A DNA stretch of 64,000 nt from Rufibacter hautae. GTDB lineage: Bacteria; Bacteroidota; Bacteroidia; Cytophagales; Hymenobacteraceae. Of this stretch, positions 55,590 through 64,000 are shown one piece after another. Where the stretch lies: assembly GCF_008271695.1 (NCBI RefSeq), contig NZ_VKKY01000003.1, forward strand, positions 992,001-1,056,000, written 5' to 3'. Under the pieces are notes generated by a model. It worked only from the letters and a program-made list of their open reading frames with translations, was not told the origin of the DNA and did not search any database. Both the position numbers and the translations under genes were made by a program. Numbering within the stretch: position 1 is the first letter of the stretch; every line of letters begins with the position of its first letter.

Positions 55590-56099
55590 TTAGTTGCTTA
55601 CAGGTAGGACCTCTTCAGACTGCAGGGCATCGGCAATGTAGCATCGGTAGTGAAGGGATAGAAGGCCTTGGGCTTGCCTCATGTTCACCACATACCAGTA
55701 ACCGGCTTTCTTGCTGCCCCTTTTCTCAATTTTAGTCACCTCCAAGGTATCTCCGGGATTCAGGTATTCTTTGACTTTGTCTCTATCCCTGATTCCCTCG
55801 TCAAATTGATACTCAGAGTTGTTTCTGATTTCGGTGTCTCTCCATAATACATTAGCCCAGTTGGCCGGATTCTTAAAGAAGATAGATTTATACCATCCGT
55901 TTTCAGCACTGCCTTTGCCGGACTTCAGCTTTTTGCCAGGAAAGATCTTCCAATGCTCTTTGTGGTATAAGGTATCGCCTACCAAGGTAAAAGGTGAATT
56001 GGCTTGTAGAACCAAAGAATCTATTGGAGGCTCTACACAGCCGTATAGTTTTAAAACAACACACAGGAGTAGCAGTACCTTTATCTTACCAGTTGCCAT
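55590..56099 (-). CDS. Hypothetical lipoprotein
   Basis: The 169-residue protein starts MATGKIKVLLLLCVVLKLYGCVEPP, a lipoprotein signal with Cys21. The mature part has a beta-rich end, LNPGDTLEVTKIEKRGSKKAGYWYVVNMRQ, that may be a small barrel (SH3-like) domain. No family was recognised. There is a single gene with 110 and 230 base gaps at its sides. Confidence 0.7.
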   Translation of the reverse strand: MATGKIKVLLLLCVVLKLYGCVEPPIDSLVLQANSPFTLVGDTLYHKEHWKIFPGKKLKSGKGSAENGWYKSIFFKNPANWANVLWRDTEIRNNSEYQFDEGIRDRDKVKEYLNPGDTLEVTKIEKRGSKKAGYWYVVNMRQAQGLLSLHYRCYIADALQSEEVLPVSN

Positions 56100-56209
56100 G
56101 TATTAGAATTTAAATGTATAAAATGGTGAATTCGTTAGCTGATGATGGAGTAATTTCTTTCCGTTGAATGGGTTATTAATTGCTATTCACTATTGTTACA
56201 ATCTATGTG

Positions 56210-57001
56210 TTAGCTATGCGCAACAGGAAAGCCAAGGAGATATATCTTTTTGGCTTTGTTACCCATAATGCCTTTTTCCCACCTGTACTCCTCAGAATTC
56301 AAACCTTCCAGAAGCTCATCCAAATCCTCTAATGTGTAGGTCCGGACGTTGGAAACGGCGCCGTCCCAAGCGAAAAAGAAGGGGATGATGGGAATTAGGT
56401 AAGTAAAGAGTACCTGTTGCCAGTTGAGGGGTCTCGCGAACGGGGTGATCAGGAAAGCCATGAGAAAATTCATGGGCAAGGCCACCCACCACAAAAGTGT
56501 TGGAAAGCTGTTGTCGCTTATTTCATAGATACAGATGGGCTGCTTCCTTTCTTTCGCGTTGCGCAAGATGTGCCTGGCGGCATTAGGTTTCATGTGGTGA
56601 AAACTGCAAACCATGGTCCTGACACCCGTTAAATCAGAGGGCACGTTTGCGGCATCAATGGGATGGGTGATGTAAGTAGTGTAAGGGTTTCCTGGCTGGT
56701 TTATTTTATCGGCTAAGGCTTTGTTGGGATACAGATCTGTTAAGGTGAGGGTTAAGTCCTGTAGTTGATGGTCATTCCTGAGGGTTTCCGCTACTCCTAA
56801 CATGGGTCCTCCGCTGCCCGAACATAAATCGATGATGGATGGCCTTGTGGAGTATTGCAGGGCTCTATTCACTAAATGGGCGACATCTGTGGTTGTGCCC
56901 AGTAATCTGTGCATCACCACAATAAGTCTGGTCAGGTTAGTTCTTAGCCAATCTGGAAACCAGGGGAAGTCTTCAAATTCGAACAGGTGTATCCTTTTCA
57001 T
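56210..57001 (-). CDS. Class I SAM-dependent methyltransferase with membrane segment
   Basis: The 263-residue protein has SIIDLCSGSGGPMLGVAETL (motif I, DLCSGSGGP), LTLTDLYPNKAL and VRTMVCSFHHMKPNAARHIL. Residues about 178-215 include two hydrophobic segments (LLWWVALPMNFLMAFLITPF and VLFTYLIPIIPFFFAW), so it may sit on the membrane and act on a lipid. Bacteroidota homologues are annotated only as methyltransferases. Substrate unknown. Confidence 0.82.
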   Translation of the reverse strand: MKRIHLFEFEDFPWFPDWLRTNLTRLIVVMHRLLGTTTDVAHLVNRALQYSTRPSIIDLCSGSGGPMLGVAETLRNDHQLQDLTLTLTDLYPNKALADKINQPGNPYTTYITHPIDAANVPSDLTGVRTMVCSFHHMKPNAARHILRNAKERKQPICIYEISDNSFPTLLWWVALPMNFLMAFLITPFARPLNWQQVLFTYLIPIIPFFFAWDGAVSNVRTYTLEDLDELLEGLNSEEYRWEKGIMGNKAKKIYLLGFPVAHS

Positions 57002-57175
57002 GGTGATACTGACGTTAAGGCTCCCATGCCAAAAGCGCGCCCGGCTATAGCCACTTTGATACCGGAAGTTATTCTATTCTTTTAAACTTAACGCGTTTAT
57101 GGCTTAAATTCTGAAAAGAAGACCTTAACTGAAAAGGTTTATTGCTGATGTTCTCTGGGAGAGCACTGTAATATA

Positions 57176-57235
57176 AAATGGCCGTGTTACCCGGCGTGTA
57201 GTCGCATAGCAACTTACCAGGTAACACGGCCATTT
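57176..57235 (-). terminator. Hairpin terminator of the sensor kinase gene
   Basis: Perfect 16-base arms (AAATGGCCGTGTTACC and complement) enclose a 28-base loop. It lies 25 bases after the minus-strand stop at 57260. A TTTTAT tract follows on the minus strand. Confidence 0.8.
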
Positions 57236-57259
57236 ACACTTCAAGAGCTTTTTAGAACT

Positions 57260-60200
57260 TTAAAGCTTGAAACTAACCTTAAAGGTAGTTCCCCTTCCTA
57301 TTTCGCTTTCCACTTCTATTTGCCCGCCGCTGTTGTCAATGATCTTTTTCACGATGTACAGGCCAATTCCTGTGCCTTCTACGTGGTCGTGCAGGCGCTT
57401 GAACATGGCGAAAAGCTTGTTCTGCTGAGAAGCCTCAATCCCCAATCCGTTATCTTCTACCGTTAGAATGCAGGCGTCCTGTTCTTGCCTGGACGTAATC
57501 CTGATCAAAGGAGAACGCTGCGGCGACCGATACTTGATGGCATTGGAGACCAAGTTGTACAGCACGCTCCTGAGGTTCTTTCTGGAAAACTGCAGCGCAG
57601 GATATTGACCGAAGTCTATTTCCAAAGTGGCCCCGGATTGGTGAATGGGGTCCTTCAGATCCTGGCAGATTTCGTTTAAAACCTCCTGGAACGGCACTAT
57701 GCTCACGTCCTCGCTGCTTTGGCGCTGGAGTTTGGTTAACTCCGTGAGGTCATTGATGGTATTTTTGAATCTGGAGATGGAATCCCCAATAAGGGAAATA
57801 ATAGGCGCGATCTCAGGCAGTTCCAAGACATCCGGCGGTAAGTCCATGACCAAGGTGTTCACCAGGCCCTCAATGTTGGTGATAGGGGCTTTCAGGTCAT
57901 GGGAAGCGGTGTAGATGAAGTTGTCCAGGTCGTTGTTCGTTCTCTGGAGTTCCTCGTTTCGCCGCTTCAGGGTTTCCTCGGCCTGTTTGCGCTCTGTGAT
58001 GTCCCGGGCCACCGCAAACAGGTGGGGCTGCCCATCCAGCGTGATGCCGCCCATGCTTATCTCAACCGGATAGATGGTGCCATCTTTGCGTTTGTGTAGG
58101 GTTTCAAAGGGTGGAAGGGCGCCTTGTTCCTGGGCCTGAGCGAAGGTGGCATTGAATAACTCTTCCTGGTAAATAGGATTTACATCGGGTAATCTCAGCG
58201 TCAGGGCTTCTTCTTGGGTGTAGCCCCAGCGTTTTAAGGCTAAGTCATTGAGGTAAGCAAAGGTGCCGTCTTTGCGCATGAGAATAAAGGCGTCAAAAGC
58301 GTAGTCACTGATGATCTTGAACTTGCTCAACTCCGCTTCGGCTTTTTTCTGCTCTGTGATGTCAGTATTGGTGCCAACCCAGCGAACCAAGTTGCCTTCT
58401 TCATCTTTCACCGGAATGCCCCGAGTCAGGAACCACCGATACTCTCCGCTTACCCCTTTCAAGGGGAAGATCAGTTCCCAGGTTTCCTGTTTGGTCCAAG
58501 CCTCCTGCACAAAGTTGACTACCCGCTCAAGATGGTCTGGATGATGGATTTTCTCCCAGCCCCGGCTCTGCATTTCCTCAAAGGTGCTGCCGGTGAAATC
58601 GTACCAGCGTTGGTTGTACCAGGTAATCCAGCCATCGGGGTTGGCGGTCCAAGCCAGGCTTTGGAGGTTGTTGGCGAATGTTTTAAACCACTCTTCACTT
58701 TTCACCAGCGCCTCCTGGGTTTTCTTGCTCTCGGTTACGTCTACGCAGGAGCTCATGTACCCGGCAAACGTTTGGTCAGAGGCAAACCTGGGCATGACCA
58801 CGGCGTATTGCCAGCGGTATTCCCCTTCTTTGTTCAGGAGCCTGAATTCGCGCTGCAGGACTTCTCTTTTCTTAAAGGCATTCTGGTAGGCTTCAATAAA
58901 GCCCTGGCGGTCATCCGGGTGTAAGAACTCGCCCCAGCCGTAGTTAAGCAGTTCTTCCAGGGTGCGGCCGGTGAGTCTTATCCATTCTTGGTTGAAGTAG
59001 ATGGCATTCCCTTCCAGGTCAGTCTGGGCAATGAGCAGGCCAGAGGCCTCGGCCATGGTCCGGAAGCGTTCCTCGCTTTCGGTCAGGGCCGCCTCTGCCC
59101 GCTTGCGCGCGGTGATGTCTGGGCTTACGGTGGCTATGCCCAGCACTTCACCGGTACTGGGGTCTTTAACCGCGAACTGGTTATAGTCCACCTCTATGTA
59201 TTGGCCCGTTTTGAAGTTGCGGAAACGGAATTCTCCTTTCCAGAAGCCCTCTTTTGTCTGGGCGGGAAGAATCACCTCGCGCACAAAAGGTTGGTCTTCT
59301 TCAGAGAAGTAGTCAATCACAGTGGTGTTCTGGGCTTCTTCGGGGCTGTCCAGGCCTACCATTCTTCTGCCCGATGGGTTCACGTAGATAACTTTCCCGT
59401 CTGTGTCAGCAATGCCTATGAAGTTGGAGGAGTTCTCGCTCATGGCCAGGAAAAGCTTCTGGTGCTTCTCGGCCAGTTTTTTTTCGGTGACCTCGTGGCA
59501 AACGGCCACCACAAAGGAAGGAACCCCGGCTGAGTTCTTGGCAATGGAAACGTTGTTGTGCACCCAGATCTCCGTGCCATCTGGTCTCAGATAGCGTTTC
59601 TCAATGGAAAAAGGTACCCCGGTCTGTATCGCCTCCTTGAGCAAAACCATGTTATGCGGAAGGTCTTCCTGGTGGCTGATGTCCTGCATGCGCATCTGGT
59701 AAAGCGCTTCTTTTGAACGCCCCACCATCTCACTGTAGCGGTCGTTTACCAGTATGAACCTACCGGTGAGGTCGCATTCTGCAATGCCCACAGAATTTTG
59801 GTTGAGCACCCCACCCAGGCGTTCTTCGTGCTCAATCAGCGCCTGGTCTGCTTTGACTTTGCCGGTGATTTCGTTGGTGATGATCAAGGTGCCCGCCGGC
59901 AGGCCGTCATCGCCCAGAATAGGGCTGCAGTCCAGGTCCAGCCAAATGTCTTCGGCAGTGTTGTTTCTGTACACCGTGAAAGGCAGTTTCCGGTAGGTAA
60001 GGGCTTTGCCCTGTAACGTCTGGGAGATTACCTCCTTGATAAACCCAGCCGTTTCTGGCCAACTTTCGGAAAACTCGACCCCAAGCATGAACGGGTGCCT
60101 TTGGCCCGCCAGGGTACGGTAGGCATCGTTGTAGAGCACCGTGCCGGCCTCGCCCCACAGCATGACCATGGGGGTGGGCGATTGCAGAATAAGGTTGACG

Positions 60201-60355
60201 GCCATGCGCAGGCTCAAGCTCCACTCAGAAATAGGGCCCAAGAGCGTAGAGTCCCAAGCATACCCCCTGATCAGGTTTCCCAATTCGCCTCCACCAAGAA
60301 TAGACTGGACTGTGGCTTTAGGCGTGTCCTGAATGGGGTCTAAAATATCTGCCAT
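57260..60355 (-). CDS. Soluble multi-PAS sensor histidine kinase
   Basis: The 1031-residue protein has no membrane helix. Six PAS domains follow one another at roughly 45-165, 175-295, 300-420, 425-545, 550-675 and 680-795, most ending in the PAC motif (VTEKK, ITARKRAE, ITEQKKAE, ITERKQAE). The kinase part has phospho-acceptor His in FIYTASHDLKAPITNIEG, N-box LYNLVSNAIKYRSP, G1 VEDNGLGI and G2 GTGIGLYIVKK. It lacks a receiver domain. The first PAS has the opening GELGNLIRGYAWDSTLLGP seen in many multi-PAS kinases. It senses cytoplasmic signals; the response regulator partner is unknown. Confidence 0.92.
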   Translation of the reverse strand: MADILDPIQDTPKATVQSILGGGELGNLIRGYAWDSTLLGPISEWSLSLRMAVNLILQSPTPMVMLWGEAGTVLYNDAYRTLAGQRHPFMLGVEFSESWPETAGFIKEVISQTLQGKALTYRKLPFTVYRNNTAEDIWLDLDCSPILGDDGLPAGTLIITNEITGKVKADQALIEHEERLGGVLNQNSVGIAECDLTGRFILVNDRYSEMVGRSKEALYQMRMQDISHQEDLPHNMVLLKEAIQTGVPFSIEKRYLRPDGTEIWVHNNVSIAKNSAGVPSFVVAVCHEVTEKKLAEKHQKLFLAMSENSSNFIGIADTDGKVIYVNPSGRRMVGLDSPEEAQNTTVIDYFSEEDQPFVREVILPAQTKEGFWKGEFRFRNFKTGQYIEVDYNQFAVKDPSTGEVLGIATVSPDITARKRAEAALTESEERFRTMAEASGLLIAQTDLEGNAIYFNQEWIRLTGRTLEELLNYGWGEFLHPDDRQGFIEAYQNAFKKREVLQREFRLLNKEGEYRWQYAVVMPRFASDQTFAGYMSSCVDVTESKKTQEALVKSEEWFKTFANNLQSLAWTANPDGWITWYNQRWYDFTGSTFEEMQSRGWEKIHHPDHLERVVNFVQEAWTKQETWELIFPLKGVSGEYRWFLTRGIPVKDEEGNLVRWVGTNTDITEQKKAEAELSKFKIISDYAFDAFILMRKDGTFAYLNDLALKRWGYTQEEALTLRLPDVNPIYQEELFNATFAQAQEQGALPPFETLHKRKDGTIYPVEISMGGITLDGQPHLFAVARDITERKQAEETLKRRNEELQRTNNDLDNFIYTASHDLKAPITNIEGLVNTLVMDLPPDVLELPEIAPIISLIGDSISRFKNTINDLTELTKLQRQSSEDVSIVPFQEVLNEICQDLKDPIHQSGATLEIDFGQYPALQFSRKNLRSVLYNLVSNAIKYRSPQRSPLIRITSRQEQDACILTVEDNGLGIEASQQNKLFAMFKRLHDHVEGTGIGLYIVKKIIDNSGGQIEVESEIGRGTTFKVSFKL

Positions 60356-61004
60356 GTGTAGTATGTGAAAATTGGGTAAACAAGCCTTTGCTTAGCAAGT
60401 GGCCTGCATGATGCTGGCTGAAGTCTGGGAGAAGCCTAAGCCAAAGCAAATTTAATTTTTTTTCTGTTCCTTGAACATAAAAGTCCGCTAGCCTGCGCGG
60501 GTAACGGTTTCCTCGGGGTTATGTTTTTACTATTTTAAGATTTGCCTTAGGTGATTTATTTGAGTTCAGCCAGCTATACATCAGTTCAGCCAAGGAAACA
60601 AGAGAAAGTTATTAAAAAAAAGTAGGCTAAGGCAGAGATTGCTCCTGAATGCATACAAACTATATTCCCAATGGAGCAAATGCCTAATATGGAAAGATGA
60701 AACAATAATGCCGTAGTCTAAGGTAACTTATACCCAAGATCATACAACGTTTTCCAAAGTATAAGCCTTGGTTATAATCTACAGTGTTTCAACAAGCTTC
60801 GGAAAGCAGATTTTGAAAGAAAACATAAGGCAATTAGCTAAAAAAAAGCTTGAAAGTTCAAGCAAACGGATAGCTCGTTTTCCCCTGTTCTCTTTAAGCT
60901 GTTCCTGGTACGCTGCCCAACCCCTTAGCTTACTATACTAAACTACTTTCCATTAAACGGAAGGTGTTAGAATACTGCAGATGTATGTTTGCTATTCGAT
61001 CTGG
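60356..61004. other. Gene-free region upstream of the kinase
   Basis: These 649 bases hold no supported gene. On the minus strand, TAAATTTG at 60454-60447 fits the Bacteroidota TAnnTTTG -7 element about 90 bases before the kinase start, but no clear TTTG -33 box is seen. The remaining sequence is AT-rich, with poly-A runs at 60612 and 60840. Confidence 0.45.
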
Positions 61005-61847
61005 CTATGTCTGAATATCTAGATCCACTTCAATGCCTAGTCTACTGACGGTTTCTAAGAATTCTAGACTGAAATTGCCTTTGCTTGAGTTTGCATGTAA
61101 ACTGTAGTACATAATTTTCAGTTTTAGTTTGCAGCACGCTTGCAAAGGCTTCAATATGCTTTCCTTCTCTAGTAAAAACTGTAAGGTGTTTTTAAGTTGT
61201 GCTTTCAAATGAAGAAATTGGTTTTCTGAAAGGCAAAGCTCCCAAAAGTGCTCCTCAGAGGTGTACTCATCTTCTGAAAAGTCTCCTCCGCCTGCTTCTG
61301 CAAATCTGCTTGGCTCTACTTGGAGTAGGTCAGAAATAAGGTGAGGAGAGTAGGTTTTACTGGTAATCTGTAGGTAGTTGTGAATTTTGGTTTTGTTTAA
61401 AAACCATAGTCTTGATAGTTCTGTTTCCGGTTCAAAAAAGCAGATGTGTTTTATAGTAGTTTGGAAGTTGTTTTTATCGGAGGTAGTATAGGTGAAGGAT
61501 ACTCCCAATTCCGGATGACTAGTCCAGAAGTCAAAATGTTTATTGTTTATTGATTCACGTTCTGGAGGGCCAATTTTTTCTTCCACCGCTTGCCGCGTGT
61601 CAAGAAGGCTCAACCCAAAAGGAAATTCGATAGGATACTTATCTGTAAATAGATTACCAGTGTTGTGAAAGAATAGGCATTCCAAGTAATGGGACGTAGT
61701 AAACTTTATCTCAATACTTGGTTCTGAGAAAATGTAAAAGTAACTATCAGGGAATCTCGATATTTTATAAGGTGTATTGAATAGGTTAAGAAATTGTTGG
61801 ACTACTTCTGAAGTTTTCGCTTTGCCAATTAAATCTTCAATTTTCAT
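61005..61847 (-). CDS. Hypothetical protein, immunity-protein-like
   Basis: The 280-residue protein has visibly lower GC than its neighbours. Residues 25-110 (YKISRFPDSYFYIFSEPSIEIKF, YLECLFFHNTGN, FPFGLSLLDTRQAVEEKIGPPE) resemble an N-terminal pattern found in several immunity-type proteins of polymorphic toxin systems (strand, then GLS-x-x-x-(S/T)R-x-x-V-x-x-x-(L/I)G-x-P). The C-terminal 100 residues are helical. No toxin gene is adjacent. Family and function are not proven; the likeness is by eye. Confidence 0.6.
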   Translation of the reverse strand: MKIEDLIGKAKTSEVVQQFLNLFNTPYKISRFPDSYFYIFSEPSIEIKFTTSHYLECLFFHNTGNLFTDKYPIEFPFGLSLLDTRQAVEEKIGPPERESINNKHFDFWTSHPELGVSFTYTTSDKNNFQTTIKHICFFEPETELSRLWFLNKTKIHNYLQITSKTYSPHLISDLLQVEPSRFAEAGGGDFSEDEYTSEEHFWELCLSENQFLHLKAQLKNTLQFLLEKESILKPLQACCKLKLKIMYYSLHANSSKGNFSLEFLETVSRLGIEVDLDIQT

Positions 61848-62081
61848 TGAGAATAGTTTAGAAATTACTGTGAGATGGTGTTTAAGCGAGCATGAATTTA
61901 TTAGTCCTACAAGATATTAATTCATAAACCTTCCCCTAATTAGTTTTTACCTTAAAAACGGGTGCGGTGGAATCTGCCTGCAATTGCGGGAAAGAAATCG
62001 CACCTTTGCAGGCTGATTCTTTTTCTGCTTCTCGTAGAAGGGAAGAGTACATTACATCGGCACGCCGAAACACCCGCGATC

Positions 62082-63329
62082 ATGAAATTCGAAGATTACC
62101 ATATCAACCCCGCCATCAAGAAAGCCCTGGACAAACTGGGCTTCAAGAAACCCACCGATATCCAGTTCAAGGCCATTCCGCCTATCTTGAGAGGAGAGGA
62201 TGTGTTGGCCATTGCGCAGACGGGTACAGGCAAGACGGCGGCTTTCGCCATACCGGTGTTGCACATGCTGCACGAGCGCAAGCAGTACGCCCGCCAAGAC
62301 GGCATCAAGTGCCTGGTGATGGTGCCCACCCGCGAACTTGCCATCCAAATCACCGAGGTGTTCCATACCCTGGGCAAGCACACCCGCGTGGAAACCATGA
62401 CCGTGTTTGGCGGTGTGGAACAGGCACCGCAAATCACCAAACTGGAAGACGGCATTGATGTGCTGGTGGCCACGCCGGGCCGGATGTTTGACCTCGTGAG
62501 CCAGGGGCATATTAGGCTGGAGCGGGTGGAAATGCTTATCCTGGACGAGGCTGACCACATGCTGGACCTGGGCTTTATCAAAGACATAAGGGACGTACTG
62601 CGCCACCTGCCCCGCAAGCGGCAGACGCTGTTCTTCTCGGCCACCATCAATGAAAAAATCAAAGACCTGGCGTACTCGCTGGTAACCAAACCCATCCGCA
62701 TCCAGATCTCGCCCAAAGACCCGGTTTCCAAGAACGTGGACCACTCGGTGGCCTACATCGGAATGGATGACAAACGGTTTTTCCTGGAGCGGGTGATCAA
62801 GGAAAACGAGGGCAGCAAAATACTGGTGTTCGTGCGCACGAAGGTGCGGGCCGAGCGGGTGCACGCCGCCATGGACCGCGTGGGCATCAAAGCCGATACC
62901 CTGCACGGCGACAAAGACCAGAAAGACCGCCTGGCCGCATTGAACCGCTTTAAGAAGGGCGACGTGAAAGTACTCATTGCCACCGATGTGAGCTCGCGCG
63001 GCATTGACATTCCCAGCGTGGAATACGTGGTGAACTATGACTTACCCGATGTGCCTGAAAACTACGTGCACCGCGTAGGCCGGACGGGCCGGGGTACCCA
63101 AAAAGGGAAATCCGTGTCGTTCTGCAGCCCCGAGGAAAAGGAAATCCTGAACGAGATCGAAGGCTACTTGGGCAAGCCCATCAAGGTGCTGGACATTGAG
63201 AAACAGGATTACTCCGCCACCATTGACTTCTCCGCAGAGGTAAAACCCGACCTGAAATCACTACTGAAAGAGGTACAGGACTTTGAGGAAGCTTCCAAGA
63301 AAAAGAAGAAGCCAAAGGGCAAAAAGTAA
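62082..63329 (+). CDS. DEAD-box ATP-dependent RNA helicase, RhlE-like
   Basis: The 415-residue protein starts at ATG 62082 (MKFEDYHINPAIKKALDKLGF, with the Q motif FKKPTDIQ). Motifs in order: AQTGTGKT (I), PTRELA (Ia), ATPGR (Ib), DEAD (II), SAT (III), VFVRTK (IV), SSRGID (V) and HRVGRTGR (VI). The tail ends in a Lys-rich stretch. It unwinds RNA in ribosome assembly or mRNA turnover. A GTG at 61962 would add 40 unrelated residues and is rejected. Confidence 0.94.
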   Translation: MKFEDYHINPAIKKALDKLGFKKPTDIQFKAIPPILRGEDVLAIAQTGTGKTAAFAIPVLHMLHERKQYARQDGIKCLVMVPTRELAIQITEVFHTLGKHTRVETMTVFGGVEQAPQITKLEDGIDVLVATPGRMFDLVSQGHIRLERVEMLILDEADHMLDLGFIKDIRDVLRHLPRKRQTLFFSATINEKIKDLAYSLVTKPIRIQISPKDPVSKNVDHSVAYIGMDDKRFFLERVIKENEGSKILVFVRTKVRAERVHAAMDRVGIKADTLHGDKDQKDRLAALNRFKKGDVKVLIATDVSSRGIDIPSVEYVVNYDLPDVPENYVHRVGRTGRGTQKGKSVSFCSPEEKEILNEIEGYLGKPIKVLDIEKQDYSATIDFSAEVKPDLKSLLKEVQDFEEASKKKKKPKGKK

Positions 63330-63366
63330 GCTTGCTGCCTGAACCGTTTCTTGGTAGTCATAAATC

Positions 63367-63424
63367 AACAATCCACCGTTTAGGGGCTGATTTCTTAAAA
63401 TCAGCCCCTAAACGGTGGATTGTT
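63367..63424. terminator. Perfect 27-base-arm palindrome, dispersed family
   Basis: Arms starting AACAATCCACCGTTTAGGGG pair perfectly around a CTTA loop, with the core GGGGCTGATTT/AAATCAGCCCC, and are followed by TTTTT on the plus strand. It lies between the convergent helicase and Rieske-tail genes and should stop transcription from both sides. Confidence 0.85.
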
Positions 63425-63507
63425 TTTGTGTCCTTTTTCAATTAACAGGCTCTAAACCCACGTGAATAGAGGGGCAACCACAAGGGATTGCCCCTACATC
63501 ATACCGT

Positions 63508-64000
63508 TTATTTCCTGCTCTTTTTCCCTTTTCCAGAATACTTCTGGTAGAAGTAATAACCTACTAAGGCGGTTGCCCCGAAGAAAGCCGCCGAGGAGAG
63601 TTTTTTGAACCGATTATAGGAAGAGGGTTTGTCCTGCATCTTGGCGAGGTCTAAGTAAGCAGGGCCTTCCAAAACCTGTCCGTCAATGCCGAAGCGGCTG
63701 CCGTGGCAGGGGCAGTCCCAGCTTTTCTCGGCTTTGTTGAAATGCACCAGACAGGCCATGTGCGTGCACACCGCCGAGACCACGTGCAGTTGGCCAACTT
63801 CATCGCGGTACGCGCCGTAGTTCTTGCCGTCCATCTCAATGTTTTTTCCTTCGCCTGCGGAGATGTCAGCCAGTTTTTCTACCTGGCTTCGGTAGGGCAG
63901 GTCTTTGAGGTATTGGGCCATCACATCCACGTTTTCCTTGATGAACTTGCCGGCCGCTTTCTTGGGGTTATGGCGGGTAGGGGCGTACATCTCGGCATAG
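63508..64000 (-). CDS. FAD-dependent oxidoreductase, C-terminal Rieske part (partial)
   Basis: The frame runs off the right edge (YAEMYAPTRHNPKKAAG), so only the last 164 residues are seen. They include the end of an FAD-dependent oxidoreductase (DAO-type) followed by a Rieske domain: SAVCTHMACLVHFNKAEKSWDCPCHGSRFGIDG (C-x-H and C-x-x-H ligands of the 2Fe-2S cluster). The extreme C-terminus has a helix and Lys-rich end (LVGYYFYQKYSGKGKKSRK). This domain order is common in Bacteroidota. The catalytic part lies outside the window. Confidence 0.85.
   Translation of the reverse strand, partial: YAEMYAPTRHNPKKAAGKFIKENVDVMAQYLKDLPYRSQVEKLADISAGEGKNIEMDGKNYGAYRDEVGQLHVVSAVCTHMACLVHFNKAEKSWDCPCHGSRFGIDGQVLEGPAYLDLAKMQDKPSSYNRFKKLSSAAFFGATALVGYYFYQKYSGKGKKSRK

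Noticed and set aside
1-64000. CRISPR array, prophage, IS element, tRNA or rRNA
   Set aside because: No spaced direct repeats, transposase, integrase or structural RNA sequence was recognised; repeats found are short palindromes only.

Overview
The window looks like chromosome from a Bacteroidota bacterium, most likely a Cytophagales/Hymenobacteraceae member of the Rufibacter, Nibribacter or Pontibacter type. This is inferred from protein character (DUF2628, DUF4383, an AarF-TetR pair, a multi-PAS soluble histidine kinase, a TPR-free surface glycan locus), from moderate GC and from AT-rich promoters without strong Shine-Dalgarno sequences. No rRNA, tRNA, CRISPR array, transposase or integrase was seen. 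The left edge cuts a membrane glycosyltransferase. The right edge cuts an oxidoreductase with a Rieske tail.

Bases 1-33,900 form a large cell-surface polysaccharide locus. The left arm (plus strand, 1-12,029) holds an acyltransferase, seven or more glycosyltransferases of several folds (GT2, GT4/GT1, GT8-like), a pyruvyl-transferase-like protein, a Wzx-type flippase and a GtrA protein. The right arm (minus strand, 21,957-33,869) is a long, partly overlapping operon. It starts with the ABC exporter wzm/wzt and continues with six GT2 enzymes, a methyltransferase, a polysaccharide deacetylase and an OafA-like acyltransferase. The locus therefore encodes two different routes for lipid-linked glycans across the inner membrane. 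No clear Wzy polymerase was recognised.

Between the arms (about 10.7-21.5 kb) lies an unusual membrane/redox module. It has two paralogous 277-residue membrane proteins with a DE-x4-HE signature facing each other around GtrA, an HTTM-like membrane protein, a Tat-signal small protein next to a GMC flavoenzyme, a UbiA prenyltransferase resembling decaprenyl-phosphate phosphoribosyltransferase, a HAD phosphatase and an ArnT/GT39-type membrane glycosyltransferase. I suggest that it makes and uses a polyprenyl-phosphate-linked (possibly pentose) sugar. This is the best candidate for an undescribed system in the window.

Bases 33,900-36,200 are gene-poor around one orphan response regulator. From 36.2 kb to the end the genes are mostly housekeeping or solitary: a small exported protein, a second GT-C enzyme, an AsmA-like protein, an M3 peptidase, GNAT and methyltransferase genes, pyruvate carboxylase, RlmF, an AarF kinase with its TetR regulator, a glutaminyl cyclase lipoprotein, a six-PAS histidine kinase, an immunity-protein-like orphan and a DEAD-box helicase.

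All clear convergent gene ends carry strong hairpins. Several of these share a core (about GGGGCTGTTTTC, short centre, GAAAACAGCCCC) that recurs in many intergenic gaps, which suggests a dispersed palindromic repeat family. Membrane-segment counts, family assignments and similarities were judged by eye; no database search was run.
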